Assembly: GCA_028877195.1 (NCBI GenBank)
Contig: JAPPIL010000262.1
Location: forward strand, 1-6,367
Reading direction: 5' to 3'
From: Pseudomonadota bacterium
Lineage (GTDB): Bacteria > Bdellovibrionota_B > Oligoflexia > Oligoflexales > JAPPIL01
DNA length: 6,367 nucleotides
The first letter of the stretch is position 1; every line of letters begins with the position of its first letter. The translations under genes and the position numbers were made by a program. Below are positions 1-5,660 of the stretch, one piece after another. Under the pieces are notes generated by a model. The model was not told the origin of the DNA. It ran no database searches and saw nothing but the letters and a program-made list of their open reading frames with translations.

Positions 1-63
1 GGGGAAAGCCCTCCGCATACTAAAAAGGAGAGATGTTAGTTATGCAACAAAGCCGCTTTCCCC
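1..63 (-). repeat. structured repeat, copy 1, 3' of the beta-barrel gene
   Basis: Read on the minus strand, a 44-bp core (54 down to 11) starts GGCTTTGTTGCATAACTAAC and ends TATGCGGAG. It is bracketed by perfect 9-bp complementary arms, GGGGAAAGC at 1-9 and GCTTTCCCC at 55-63. Inside the core GCATA (15-19) and TATGC (41-45) are complementary, so the whole unit can fold as one long hairpin. A second copy with the same core and different but still complementary arms lies at 4654-4713, in opposite orientation. Both copies read in the same direction as the gene just upstream; here the gene stop is 36 bp away. The core start resembles ends of some IS5-type insertion sequences as I remember them, which is unverified. 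The window begins at the first arm base, so more may lie outside. Confidence 0.75.
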
Positions 64-99
64 GACACTCTATAGTCATAGAATGCGATGTCTCTTCAC

Positions 100-1020
100 C
101 TATATATGGTATATGAAGCTTCCAAGAGTTACGGAAAAATAGAAGCCGTTGCTATTTTCAAAGTTTAAATCCATAACATCGCCGTTGTTATCCCGATAAC
201 GGTAGTCGCGATCGTAGAAGCTATTGATGCCCACCAGTATCTTGGGAGCAAACTCAACCTTTGGTGAAAGTTTGAAGTGGCGAGCGATGGACAAATTAAG
301 CCTTGTATACTCAACACCAGAGTCAGACTCTTCGGTATCGCCTTGGTAATGCCCTGAATTATACGACCGCCCAACCGATGACCTGACCACCGAACGCACG
401 TGATACAAAGCAAACTGTAGATGCCAGTGTTCAAGCACCCGCCAGTCTATCCAACCACCTAAAGCCGTAGACATGTTAGAAGCGCCGTAATCTAGCACTG
501 CGTCTGAATAATGGTTTTCATCCTCATCAGCATCAAAAGAAGAACTATTGTCTTCACGATATGATTTGCTACTAAAGTCAATAAACGCTAACAACCCGAT
601 TTGCCAGTTGTTATCCAACTGATAACCGAGATGAAACGCCCCGCTCTCTGGCACTTGTAACACACCAGAAGCAAATGGCATCCCAATGCTAAACCCAAAG
701 CTCTTGCGCCCATGATAGCCACGGATACCGATACTGCTAACCGACATAAAGCTATTATCATGCCGCTCCCGTCGGCCTGGCTCAGATGCCTCATACAAGC
801 TCGACTCAAACCTAAAGGTATTGATAATCAAATCAACCCCATCGGTTTTCCAAGTTCTTGCCTCGCGGTCATCATCCTCTTGCTCTTCACTACCATCTTC
901 AGTGCTATCGCTGCCCTGATGAGTTTCGCTGCTACTTGCTAACTCCTGTGCCAGCTCCCGTGCCTGGGCAGAATTCAACATATACAATGGCAACAACACT
1001 AAACACGACAGTAATTTCAA
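100..1020 (-). CDS. putative exported outer-membrane beta-barrel protein, family not recognised
   Basis: This encodes about 306 residues from a TTG start at 1020. I chose that start because GTGAGG (1031-1026) sits 5 nt upstream and because it yields a clean signal peptide, MKLLSCLVLLPLYMLNSAQA, with likely cleavage after AQA near residue 20. A TTG at 1035 would add five residues but has no ribosome site. Residues about 28-55 form a strongly acidic, Ser/Glu/Asp-rich linker. The rest alternates polar and aromatic/hydrophobic residues in strand-like stretches with Asp/Ser/Tyr-rich turns (for example SFGFSIGMPF, NWQIGLLAFIDF, HWHLQFALYHV, FYFSVTLGSFIYHI), as expected of an outer-membrane barrel. 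The C-terminus ends in Ile, not the usual Phe, so assembly by BAM is inferred. No cysteine remains after signal cleavage. The gene is divergent from the flavin reductase and is followed by the structured repeat. Porin, OmpV-like or adhesin roles are all possible; I recognise no specific family. Confidence 0.75.
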   Translation of the reverse strand: MKLLSCLVLLPLYMLNSAQARELAQELASSSETHQGSDSTEDGSEEQEDDDREARTWKTDGVDLIINTFRFESSLYEASEPGRRERHDNSFMSVSSIGIRGYHGRKSFGFSIGMPFASGVLQVPESGAFHLGYQLDNNWQIGLLAFIDFSSKSYREDNSSSFDADEDENHYSDAVLDYGASNMSTALGGWIDWRVLEHWHLQFALYHVRSVVRSSVGRSYNSGHYQGDTEESDSGVEYTRLNLSIARHFKLSPKVEFAPKILVGINSFYDRDYRYRDNNGDVMDLNFENSNGFYFSVTLGSFIYHI

Positions 1021-1025
1021 GATAA

Positions 1026-1031
1026 CCTCAC
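1026..1031 (-). promoter_or_regulatory. ribosome binding site deciding a TTG start
   Basis: GTGAGG on the minus strand lies 5 nt before TTG at 1020. It favours that codon over the in-frame TTG at 1035, whose upstream sequence has no Shine-Dalgarno match. Confidence 0.6.
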
Positions 1032-1050
1032 GCAAGCTTATTCATTTCCG

Positions 1051-1079
1051 TCTACACTAATGATAACTTATGGTATAAA
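1051..1079 (+). promoter_or_regulatory. predicted sigma-70 promoter for the flavin reductase gene
   Basis: TCTACA (1051-1056, 4/6 to the -35 consensus), a 17-bp spacer and TATAAA (1074-1079, 5/6) preceded by an extended -10 TG at 1071-1072. Transcription would begin near 1086. This makes the TTG at 1091 an unlikely start and leaves a leader of about 32 nt before ATG 1118. It overlaps the opposing promoter at 1060-1089. Confidence 0.5.
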
Positions 1080-1089
1080 TCGTTTTCAA
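1060..1089 (-). promoter_or_regulatory. predicted sigma-70 promoter for the beta-barrel gene
   Basis: On the minus strand, TTGAAA (1089-1084, 5/6) is followed by an 18-bp spacer and TATCAT (1065-1060, 5/6). Transcription would begin near 1053, giving a leader of roughly 33 nt to the TTG at 1020. It occupies nearly the same DNA as the opposing promoter for the flavin reductase gene. Confidence 0.5.
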
Positions 1090-1117
1090 CTTGACCCCGA
1101 ACATTCTGTTGACCTTA

Positions 1118-1900
1118 ATGAATCACTTGCGGCAACGGGAGGAAGTTATCGCCTTACCAAGACCAAACCGAATAAAGCGTGGCTGGATGCCTTTGCGAGT
1201 TGTAAGTATAACTGCAGACACGCACGACACCAAAACTTTTTCTTTTGTTGACGCAGAGGCAGGAGGACGACAATTTGATTATCATGCGGGGCAATACCTT
1301 ACTTTTAGGTTTGATAATTTTAATGGCAAACCACTCGCACGTTCCTACACTATCTCAAGCTCACCGTGCCAAGCCGACCATGTGAGCATCACCGTCAAGA
1401 AGACCACAGGCGGCAAAGTTAGCAACTGGGTATATGACAATCTCCAAGTCGGTTCGGTGTTGCGGGCAAGAGGCGCATTGGGGAAATTTTGCTACGACCC
1501 TGAAACCGACCAACAGCACCTCTACATGATTGCCGCTGGCAGTGGCATCACGCCGTTCTTAAGCATCAGCCGTCAGCTTATGTTGTCGCATGCCAGTTCT
1601 CCGCAAGTTATGAGTTTGTTGGTGTCGTATCGCAGCACCCAAGACCTTATCGGTTGGCAAGAGCTGACCCAATTCGCTCGCCAACCACGCTTCAATCTCC
1701 ATGCCACCCTCACAGGCGAGACACACCCAGACTTTATGCAGGGACGGGTCAACGCCGAATTGCTTGCGCAGGTTATCCCGCAATCAAAGGCGATTACCTT
1801 CATGCTTTGCGGGCCTGAAGCGTTCATGCAAACTGTTAGCGATTATCTTATCGGGCAAGGTGTCGCACTAGCAAATATCAAGCTGGAATCATTCGCTTGA
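1118..1900 (+). CDS. ferredoxin-NAD(P)H reductase-like flavoprotein without a 2Fe-2S domain
   Basis: This is a two-domain flavin oxidoreductase of about 260 residues, expected in the cytosol, moving electrons between NAD(P)H, FAD and a partner. Counting from ATG 1118, RSYT at 75-78 is the flavin-binding RxY(S/T) motif and GGKVSNW at 98-104 is the flavin phosphate-binding stretch. AAGSGITPF at 139-147 is the nucleotide-binding glycine loop, and LCGPEAFM at 230-237 is the conserved CGP near the nicotinamide site. The chain ends ESFA, just where Hcr- or phenol-hydroxylase-type relatives commonly continue into a plant-type 2Fe-2S ferredoxin domain. No CxxxxCxxC cluster is present, so the electron partner is unknown. 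An in-frame TTG at 1091 would add nine residues, but neither start has a clear ribosome site; ATG fits the predicted promoter better. The 3' end overlaps the convergent ankyrin gene by 12 bp. Confidence 0.88.
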   Translation: MNHLRQREEVIALPRPNRIKRGWMPLRVVSITADTHDTKTFSFVDAEAGGRQFDYHAGQYLTFRFDNFNGKPLARSYTISSSPCQADHVSITVKKTTGGKVSNWVYDNLQVGSVLRARGALGKFCYDPETDQQHLYMIAAGSGITPFLSISRQLMLSHASSPQVMSLLVSYRSTQDLIGWQELTQFARQPRFNLHATLTGETHPDFMQGRVNAELLAQVIPQSKAITFMLCGPEAFMQTVSDYLIGQGVALANIKLESFA

Positions 1901-3211
1901 CAGGAGCATACGACCATTGCTTGTGGGTGGGTCTTTTCTTTGGAACAGGCGGATGAACGCATTGCTGCGCAGATATTCTAGTTCATCAGCAACATCGGCA
2001 AACACACGTTGAAAATCCCCCGAAGTCTCGATGGCATTGAGAATAATATTCACCCCTGAAACTTTCGTGCCATCATAGTGAATGACTTTTTTCTTCAAGA
2101 TTTTCAAATCAGGCATCGCGGCCAAAATCACGTCTGCTGTCGCATGCTTACTTGCCATTACAGCCAGCACAAGTGGCGCTACCCTTCTGTTATTGACAAG
2201 CAGCGGATCTGCTTGGACAGCAAGCAGTGTTCGCACAAAAGATATGCATCTGTTGTCCGTGCAGGCATGGTGCAGGGCGGTATTGCCAAACTGGTCTTGA
2301 ATGTTAGGGTCAACCTTATATTTTAGCAGCAACGCATCTACTATCTGACCATTGTGATTATTGATCGCCACCATCAACGGAGTCAGACCAAACTCATTGT
2401 CTTGAACACTGGTATCTGCGCCGTGTGCGATTAACAAATCAAACGCGGCTGTATCTTGATGCGAGGCAGAAATTATCAGAGCACGGTCGCGAAGCGGTTG
2501 ACTGTCAAAGTTTTCAGGAAGCAACCGCAACGCTCGTCGCAAATTGTCAAGGTCTTCAGCAGCAGTGAAGTAGGCGATGATGTTTGCATTGGTTAGCAAT
2601 GCAGCCCGCAAAGTCTCGTCGCTGGCATGGGTGAGACTCCGCAAGTAGCGCAACTCACCGTCCTCAACCTTGCCTAAACCTGCATCACCACCGTTAAGCA
2701 TCAGCTTGGTTGCGATTAGGTAGCCGTTTGTCAACAGTTTATCTTCATCGCCTGTATCTCTTGTTGCGAGATTGATAGGGCTTCTTCCCCAAGTATCAAG
2801 TCCGTTTACTCCCTTCATCTTGCTCAACAGCAGCGCAGCACTACGAGTTTGTGCCAACCTGACCGCATCATCGTAGGCAGTTTTGCCCCTGTCATCTGTT
2901 AGCGAGTGGCTTGCTCCTCTCTGCAGCAGGTGTTCAACGACAAAGTCTTCGCCATGACGAGCAGCAAGATGAAGAAGAGTGCTACCATCAGCAAAGCGAT
3001 GATTGATTGAGATAATCTCACCTAACTCTTTGAGACTTGCGACAAATTCAGTGTTGAAAGCACTGCGCAGCAGAATTTGCTTCAATGCAATTCTGCCGTC
3101 TGCTCGCAACTGGAAAGCAGACACCATGAACATCAATATAATCACGATATTGGCAAGTTTTCCGATGCTGCTTGTCGTTGCGCTTGTTACGCTTGGCATT
3201 AGCATACCCAT
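1889..3211 (-). CDS. exported or membrane-anchored ankyrin-repeat protein
   Basis: This is a 440-residue protein. Residues about 19-33 (LANIVIILMFMVSAF) are a hydrophobic segment after a short N-terminus, followed by ADGR, so it is a signal peptide or an N-terminal anchor. Two ankyrin blocks are clear. One spans about 73-130, with GSTLLHLAARHGEDFVVEHL then GKTAYDDA. The other spans about 240-352, with FGLTPLMVAINNHN, then FGNTALHHACTDN, then a weaker copy near 340. The middle (about 135-235) looks like degenerate repeats. Ankyrin repeats bind other proteins; because this copy appears exported, a periplasmic or surface partner is more likely than a cytosolic one. The C-terminal 70 residues are helical and unassigned. 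The start at 3211 has AGGG seven bases upstream; Met3 and Met5 are alternatives. A candidate promoter lies at 3258-3286. It is convergent with the flavin reductase gene and divergent from the paralog pair. Confidence 0.85.
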   Translation of the reverse strand: MGMLMPSVTSATTSSIGKLANIVIILMFMVSAFQLRADGRIALKQILLRSAFNTEFVASLKELGEIISINHRFADGSTLLHLAARHGEDFVVEHLLQRGASHSLTDDRGKTAYDDAVRLAQTRSAALLLSKMKGVNGLDTWGRSPINLATRDTGDEDKLLTNGYLIATKLMLNGGDAGLGKVEDGELRYLRSLTHASDETLRAALLTNANIIAYFTAAEDLDNLRRALRLLPENFDSQPLRDRALIISASHQDTAAFDLLIAHGADTSVQDNEFGLTPLMVAINNHNGQIVDALLLKYKVDPNIQDQFGNTALHHACTDNRCISFVRTLLAVQADPLLVNNRRVAPLVLAVMASKHATADVILAAMPDLKILKKKVIHYDGTKVSGVNIILNAIETSGDFQRVFADVADELEYLRSNAFIRLFQRKDPPTSNGRMLLSSE

Positions 3212-3257
3212 ATAATTACCCTAGAGCTGACCATAGAAGTTAACTGTCTAGCCGATA

Positions 3258-3286
3258 AGTTTATTTTTTCTACTCCAATGATTCAA
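3258..3286 (-). promoter_or_regulatory. predicted sigma-70 promoter for the ankyrin gene
   Basis: On the minus strand TTGAAT (3286-3281, 4/6) is followed by exactly 17 bp and TAAACT (3263-3258, 4/6). The predicted start near 3251 gives a 40-nt leader before ATG 3211. The remaining intergenic DNA to 3359 is very AT-rich, with several T runs; I see no convincing promoter there for the rightward gene. Confidence 0.4.
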
Positions 3287-3359
3287 GGCAATTAAAATTT
3301 TATTTGATTTTGTGTTTTTTTTATTACAAGTTGGTGATTTTTTATTGTAGGAGTGGAAG

Positions 3360-4016
3360 ATGTCTATGAGTTCATTGAGAAACAGTTGTATTGCTTTGTT
3401 GGCTGGTCTTGCCATTGTGGTTATCGGTGCTAGTAGTGGTTTGCTGCATGCTTCGTCGCTGCCAATCGTGATGTCGGACAAACTCAAAAATTCTACCGCT
3501 GGTCGCATGGTGCAACGTATGTTTGAGCAGTATATTGGCGAGCGTTTCGCATTTACGGTTGCACAAGACGGGAAGTGGGTTGAAGCTACAGGCAAGTTGC
3601 ATCATGTGCTTATCCCAAAGAGTCCGTGGCCCGATGGCGGCAGCGTCGAGGCTGTCTTTACCGATGTCAGCATTGATGGCGAGACTCAAAAAGGAAGACA
3701 AATCGTGTCTATCGGCAGTGTCAACATCGCAGGCAATGACAGAAACGCACGTTACCCAAGCTTTCATGTCGGTCAAAGCGCAGGCTTACGCGACACGGGT
3801 TTGATAAGGATTTTATACGACGACGATAGCATCATGGGTGCGACTGGCCGCGTGATTGCCAAGTATTGTCAAGGCCAAGACTCTTACTGCTACACGCTGT
3901 TTGAATCAGTGCGAAGCCGTCAGCAAGATGGCAAACAAAAGGAGATAGCTATTGAGCCAACACTACTGATGCTTAAAGAAACAGACCTGCATCGTATAGC
4001 GGTAGCAGGTGGCTGA
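3360..4016 (+). CDS. small exported protein of unknown family, first of two tandem paralogs
   Basis: This encodes 218 residues. TAGGAG (3348-3353) lies 6 nt before ATG 3360, a good start. The N-terminus, with Arg7 then a hydrophobic stretch at about 10-28 and cleavage plausible after LLHA or nearby, is a Sec signal peptide. The mature part shares a pattern with the next gene: KL..S.AGR..QR (from residue 41), G.R then a strand, W..TGK.....IP (about 73-86), DG...A.F.DV..DG (about 92-107), IMGA (158-161) and a tail IA.EP........D..H (about 197-211). This copy also has CQGQDSYC (170-177), a likely disulfide pair absent from its paralog. I do not recognise the family. The length and strand-rich pattern suggest a small periplasmic or secreted beta protein. 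The 36-bp gap to the next gene suggests one transcript. Confidence 0.8.
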   Translation: MSMSSLRNSCIALLAGLAIVVIGASSGLLHASSLPIVMSDKLKNSTAGRMVQRMFEQYIGERFAFTVAQDGKWVEATGKLHHVLIPKSPWPDGGSVEAVFTDVSIDGETQKGRQIVSIGSVNIAGNDRNARYPSFHVGQSAGLRDTGLIRILYDDDSIMGATGRVIAKYCQGQDSYCYTLFESVRSRQQDGKQKEIAIEPTLLMLKETDLHRIAVAGG

Positions 4017-4052
4017 TGGATTGATGAATGGATACTAACTAAAGGGGATGAC

Positions 4053-4649
4053 ATGCGCGGTTTTTGTTTAACGATAATCTTGGGATTATTTTTTAGCTTG
4101 TTTGGCTCTTTTGCTTCTTTGCAGGCAGCGACACCGCTGGTGGCAATGGCGAGCAAGCTCAATAAATCCCCTGCTGGTCGTGTCTTACAGCGGCGATTAT
4201 CTGAACTTGTTGGGCAACGAATGCATTACACCTATGTTTATCACGGGCAGGTGTGGCATTTTACAGGCAAGGTTAAGCAGATCGTCATCCCTGACATTCA
4301 CCGTTTAGATGGTTCATTCGCTAACGCTGAATTTAAGGCAAAGTTTAGCGATGTCGTCGCCACAGATGGTCAAGGTGTCGGGCAATTCAGTGCCTTGATA
4401 GGGGAGACAGCGTTCTCAAACATAACTGGCATCAAAGCACAGCATGACAATGGCAGCTATATCGGTGCTGTCGCTCGTGTTCAAGCGCCCGATATTCTTG
4501 ATGGGCGGGTGGCAATCGCTCGTTTTGTCGGCAACTACACTGACTTAAGCGATCGGACATTTCATGAGTTGCTAATAGAAACAACTGATGACGGCATAGC
4601 TGTTGAGCCACGCACAGCCCTTGTTCGTGATGAGGATATTCTTCATTAG
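4053..4649 (+). CDS. small exported protein of unknown family, second tandem paralog
   Basis: This encodes 198 residues. AAAGGGG (4041-4047) lies 5 nt before ATG 4053. The signal peptide is short and strongly hydrophobic (Arg2, then about residues 4-20) and ends SLQA, with cleavage likely before ATPLV at residue 26. The mature chain matches the preceding gene along most of its length: KL.KSPAGR..QR (36-48), G.R...T (54-60), VW.FTGK....IP (67-80), DGS.A.AEF...FSDV..TDG (86-106), SYIGA (135-139), and the ending IAVEP....V.DEDILH. It has no cysteine after the signal peptide, unlike its neighbour. The similarity is clear but far from identical, so the duplication is old or the copies diverged for different partners. 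Function is unknown. The structured repeat begins 5 bp after the stop codon. Confidence 0.8.
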   Translation: MRGFCLTIILGLFFSLFGSFASLQAATPLVAMASKLNKSPAGRVLQRRLSELVGQRMHYTYVYHGQVWHFTGKVKQIVIPDIHRLDGSFANAEFKAKFSDVVATDGQGVGQFSALIGETAFSNITGIKAQHDNGSYIGAVARVQAPDILDGRVAIARFVGNYTDLSDRTFHELLIETTDDGIAVEPRTALVRDEDILH

Positions 4650-4653
4650 CGGC

Positions 4654-4713
4654 GGGAAGTCTGGCTTTGTTGCATAACTAACGTCTCTTTTTATTATGCG
4701 GAGAGACGTTCCC
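4654..4713 (+). repeat. structured repeat, copy 2, 3' of the second paralog
   Basis: The 41-bp core (4663-4703) matches the copy at 1-63 nearly throughout: the first 20 bases are identical, the middle differs by small gaps in a T run, and the end TATGCGGAG is shared. The flanking arms are GGGAAGTCT (4654-4662) and AGACGTTCCC (4704-4713). They are complementary apart from one extra G, yet differ in sequence from the arms of copy 1. GCATAA (4672-4677) and TTATGC (4694-4699) pair inside the core. The right arm also takes part in two competing 9-bp stems: 4680-4688 with 4702-4710, and 4698-4706 with 4714-4722. Orientation relative to the upstream gene is the same as in copy 1. Confidence 0.75.
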
Positions 4714-4741
4714 TCTCTCCGCACCTCTCTCCCTATCGTCT

Positions 4742-4845
4742 TAAGACATATGCTGGTTTGAATCAGGAACAAATTTTTTCGTTCTCACGAGCGCTCGAAG
4801 CGAAAATAATTTTTCCTGATTCTGATAATACCCACATATGTCTTA
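4742..4845. repeat. 104-bp imperfect palindrome, possible two-way terminator
   Basis: Three nested complementary pairs share nearly one centre: TAAGACATATG (4742-4752) with CATATGTCTTA (4835-4845), 11/11; GAATCAGGA (4760-4768) with TCCTGATTC (4814-4822), 9/9; and the self-complementary CGAGCGCTCG at 4788-4797. Between the second pair and the apex, AAATTTTTTCG faces CGAAAATAATTTTT, so pairing continues with mismatches. A and T runs on both flanks of the apex suit termination of both converging transcripts. The outer 11-bp arms sit well away from the core and are not needed for that. Confidence 0.7.
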
Positions 4846-4855
4846 CGACTCATAT

Positions 4856-4889
4856 GTATGAGGGCAAATATCGGAGTTTACCCTCATAC
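4856..4889. terminator. hairpin between convergent genes
   Basis: GTATGAGGG (4856-4864) pairs perfectly with CCCTCATAC (4881-4889). After one mismatch, AAA (4866-4868) pairs with TTT (4877-4879), leaving an 8-base loop. There is no long T run after it on either strand, so intrinsic termination is uncertain; it may protect a 3' end instead. Confidence 0.45.
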
Positions 4890-4934
4890 TATTGTCTGTG
4901 CCAAGACCTGTTTAGTCCGCAAGACAGATAGGTA

Positions 4935-4948
4935 GTAGCACAGGCTAC
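4935..4948 (-). terminator. small hairpin just downstream of the pilin-like gene
   Basis: GTAGC (4935-4939) and GCTAC (4944-4948) form a 5-bp stem with a 4-base loop, 4 bp after the pilin stop. A competing longer-range pair is CTGTGC (4896-4901) with GCACAG (4938-4943). No T run follows, so the terminator role is weak. Confidence 0.25.
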
Positions 4949-4952
4949 TCGG

Positions 4953-5660
4953 TTAGTTGACGCAATCAGCAGCACCGACAATATCCATAAAGTTATCCAC
5001 TGTTCTTGCATGATCTAGGCAAAAGCCATCGCCATTACCGCTATGAAGTGTAGGGTTAACAAACCCCGTCCATGTTCCTGCCGGTGAAGCTCCAGTGCAG
5101 GCCGCACTTGTTGTGTGTGTAGCGATGCTACACGAACCAAGAGCACACATTTTCTTGCCGCTTTTGCTTGTATTGACTTGTGTGTTTTCTGCTGTTGCCC
5201 CTGGACATCCAGGGAATATCCTCTTGTGTTCATCAGACACCCCTTGAGCGACCGCTAAATATCCCTGCTCACTAGCTGCACTAATCCAATATTGATACCT
5301 TGCCGCAGCACAGTTAGCCAAACGAAAACCCAGTTTATTAGCTTCACAGATATTCTTGCTTTCATCTGTTGCAGAGGTGGCACTGCCCCTATAGCCCACC
5401 GAAGAACTGATATCTTTCATATCAGCACCGCCCCAGTGTCCACTATCACCATTGAAATAAAGCTCCTTATCAATCTTGAATGCCTCTTGCAGTGTGAAGA
5501 TAACGCCGAGATTTGATTTGGCTTCACCTTGTCGAGCACGTGCTCTAAAGATGTTAAATCTAGGCACAGCTACTGTCGCCAACACGCCGATAATGGCAAC
5601 CACCACCATCAACTCTAGCAACGAGAACCCCGCGGCGCTCTTTGTGGTAAACCTTTTCAT
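4953..5660 (-). CDS. type IV pilin-like protein, cysteine-rich
   Basis: This is a 235-residue prepilin. The leader MKRFTTKSAAG is followed by F12SLLE16, the prepilin peptidase site with Phe to be methylated and Glu at mature position 5, then a hydrophobic helix to about residue 33 and an amphipathic helix (RARARQGEAKSNLGVIF). It should be cleaved by PilD, sit in the inner membrane and enter a type IV pilus or a related secretion filament. It is longer than typical major pilins of about 150 residues. The C-terminal domain holds eight cysteines (105, 117, 152, 172, 177, 188, 214, 233), enough for four disulfides; the last pair resembles a pilin D-loop. Residues 177-198 (CSIATHTTSAAC then GTWTG) look like an inserted motif. 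GGGGAG (5673-5668) lies 7 nt before the ATG, inside the upstream gene, whose stop overlaps the start as ATGA. Major and minor pilin cannot be told apart here. Confidence 0.9.
   Translation of the reverse strand: MKRFTTKSAAGFSLLELMVVVAIIGVLATVAVPRFNIFRARARQGEAKSNLGVIFTLQEAFKIDKELYFNGDSGHWGGADMKDISSSVGYRGSATSATDESKNICEANKLGFRLANCAAARYQYWISAASEQGYLAVAQGVSDEHKRIFPGCPGATAENTQVNTSKSGKKMCALGSCSIATHTTSAACTGASPAGTWTGFVNPTLHSGNGDGFCLDHARTVDNFMDIVGAADCVN

Larger units (their letters stand above)
4650..4952. other. gene-free convergent intergenic region packed with inverted repeats
   Basis: These 303 bases lie between the stop of the second paralog and the stop of the pilin-like gene. No credible ORF is present. 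The content is the structured repeat, a pair of 9-bp direct repeats CCTCTCTCC (4712-4720 and 4724-4732), a 104-bp imperfect palindrome, a 9-bp hairpin and a small hairpin next to the pilin stop. The position suggests two-way transcription termination, but there is more structure than that needs. Confidence 0.7.

Noticed and set aside
1060..1251. 63-residue plus-strand frame overlapping the start of the flavin reductase gene
   Set aside because: It lies in a different frame over the reductase N-terminus, begins at the predicted -10 region and has no ribosome site or recognisable domain.
3212..3359. Promoter for the first paralog (for example TTAACT-16-TATTTT at 3240-3267)
   Set aside because: Matches are only 4/6 with non-optimal spacing in very AT-rich DNA, where such matches are common.
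4742..4845. Integron attC site
   Set aside because: The size and imperfect palindrome fit, but the outer arms do not carry the GTTRRRY and RYYYAAC core sites, and no integrase or cassette array is seen.
4663..4970. Complete small transposable element from GGCTTTGTTGC at 4663 to a GTTAGTT...GCAA stretch near 4951-4966
   Set aside because: The right-hand match is short and gapped and lies across the pilin stop codon; chance similarity is more likely.
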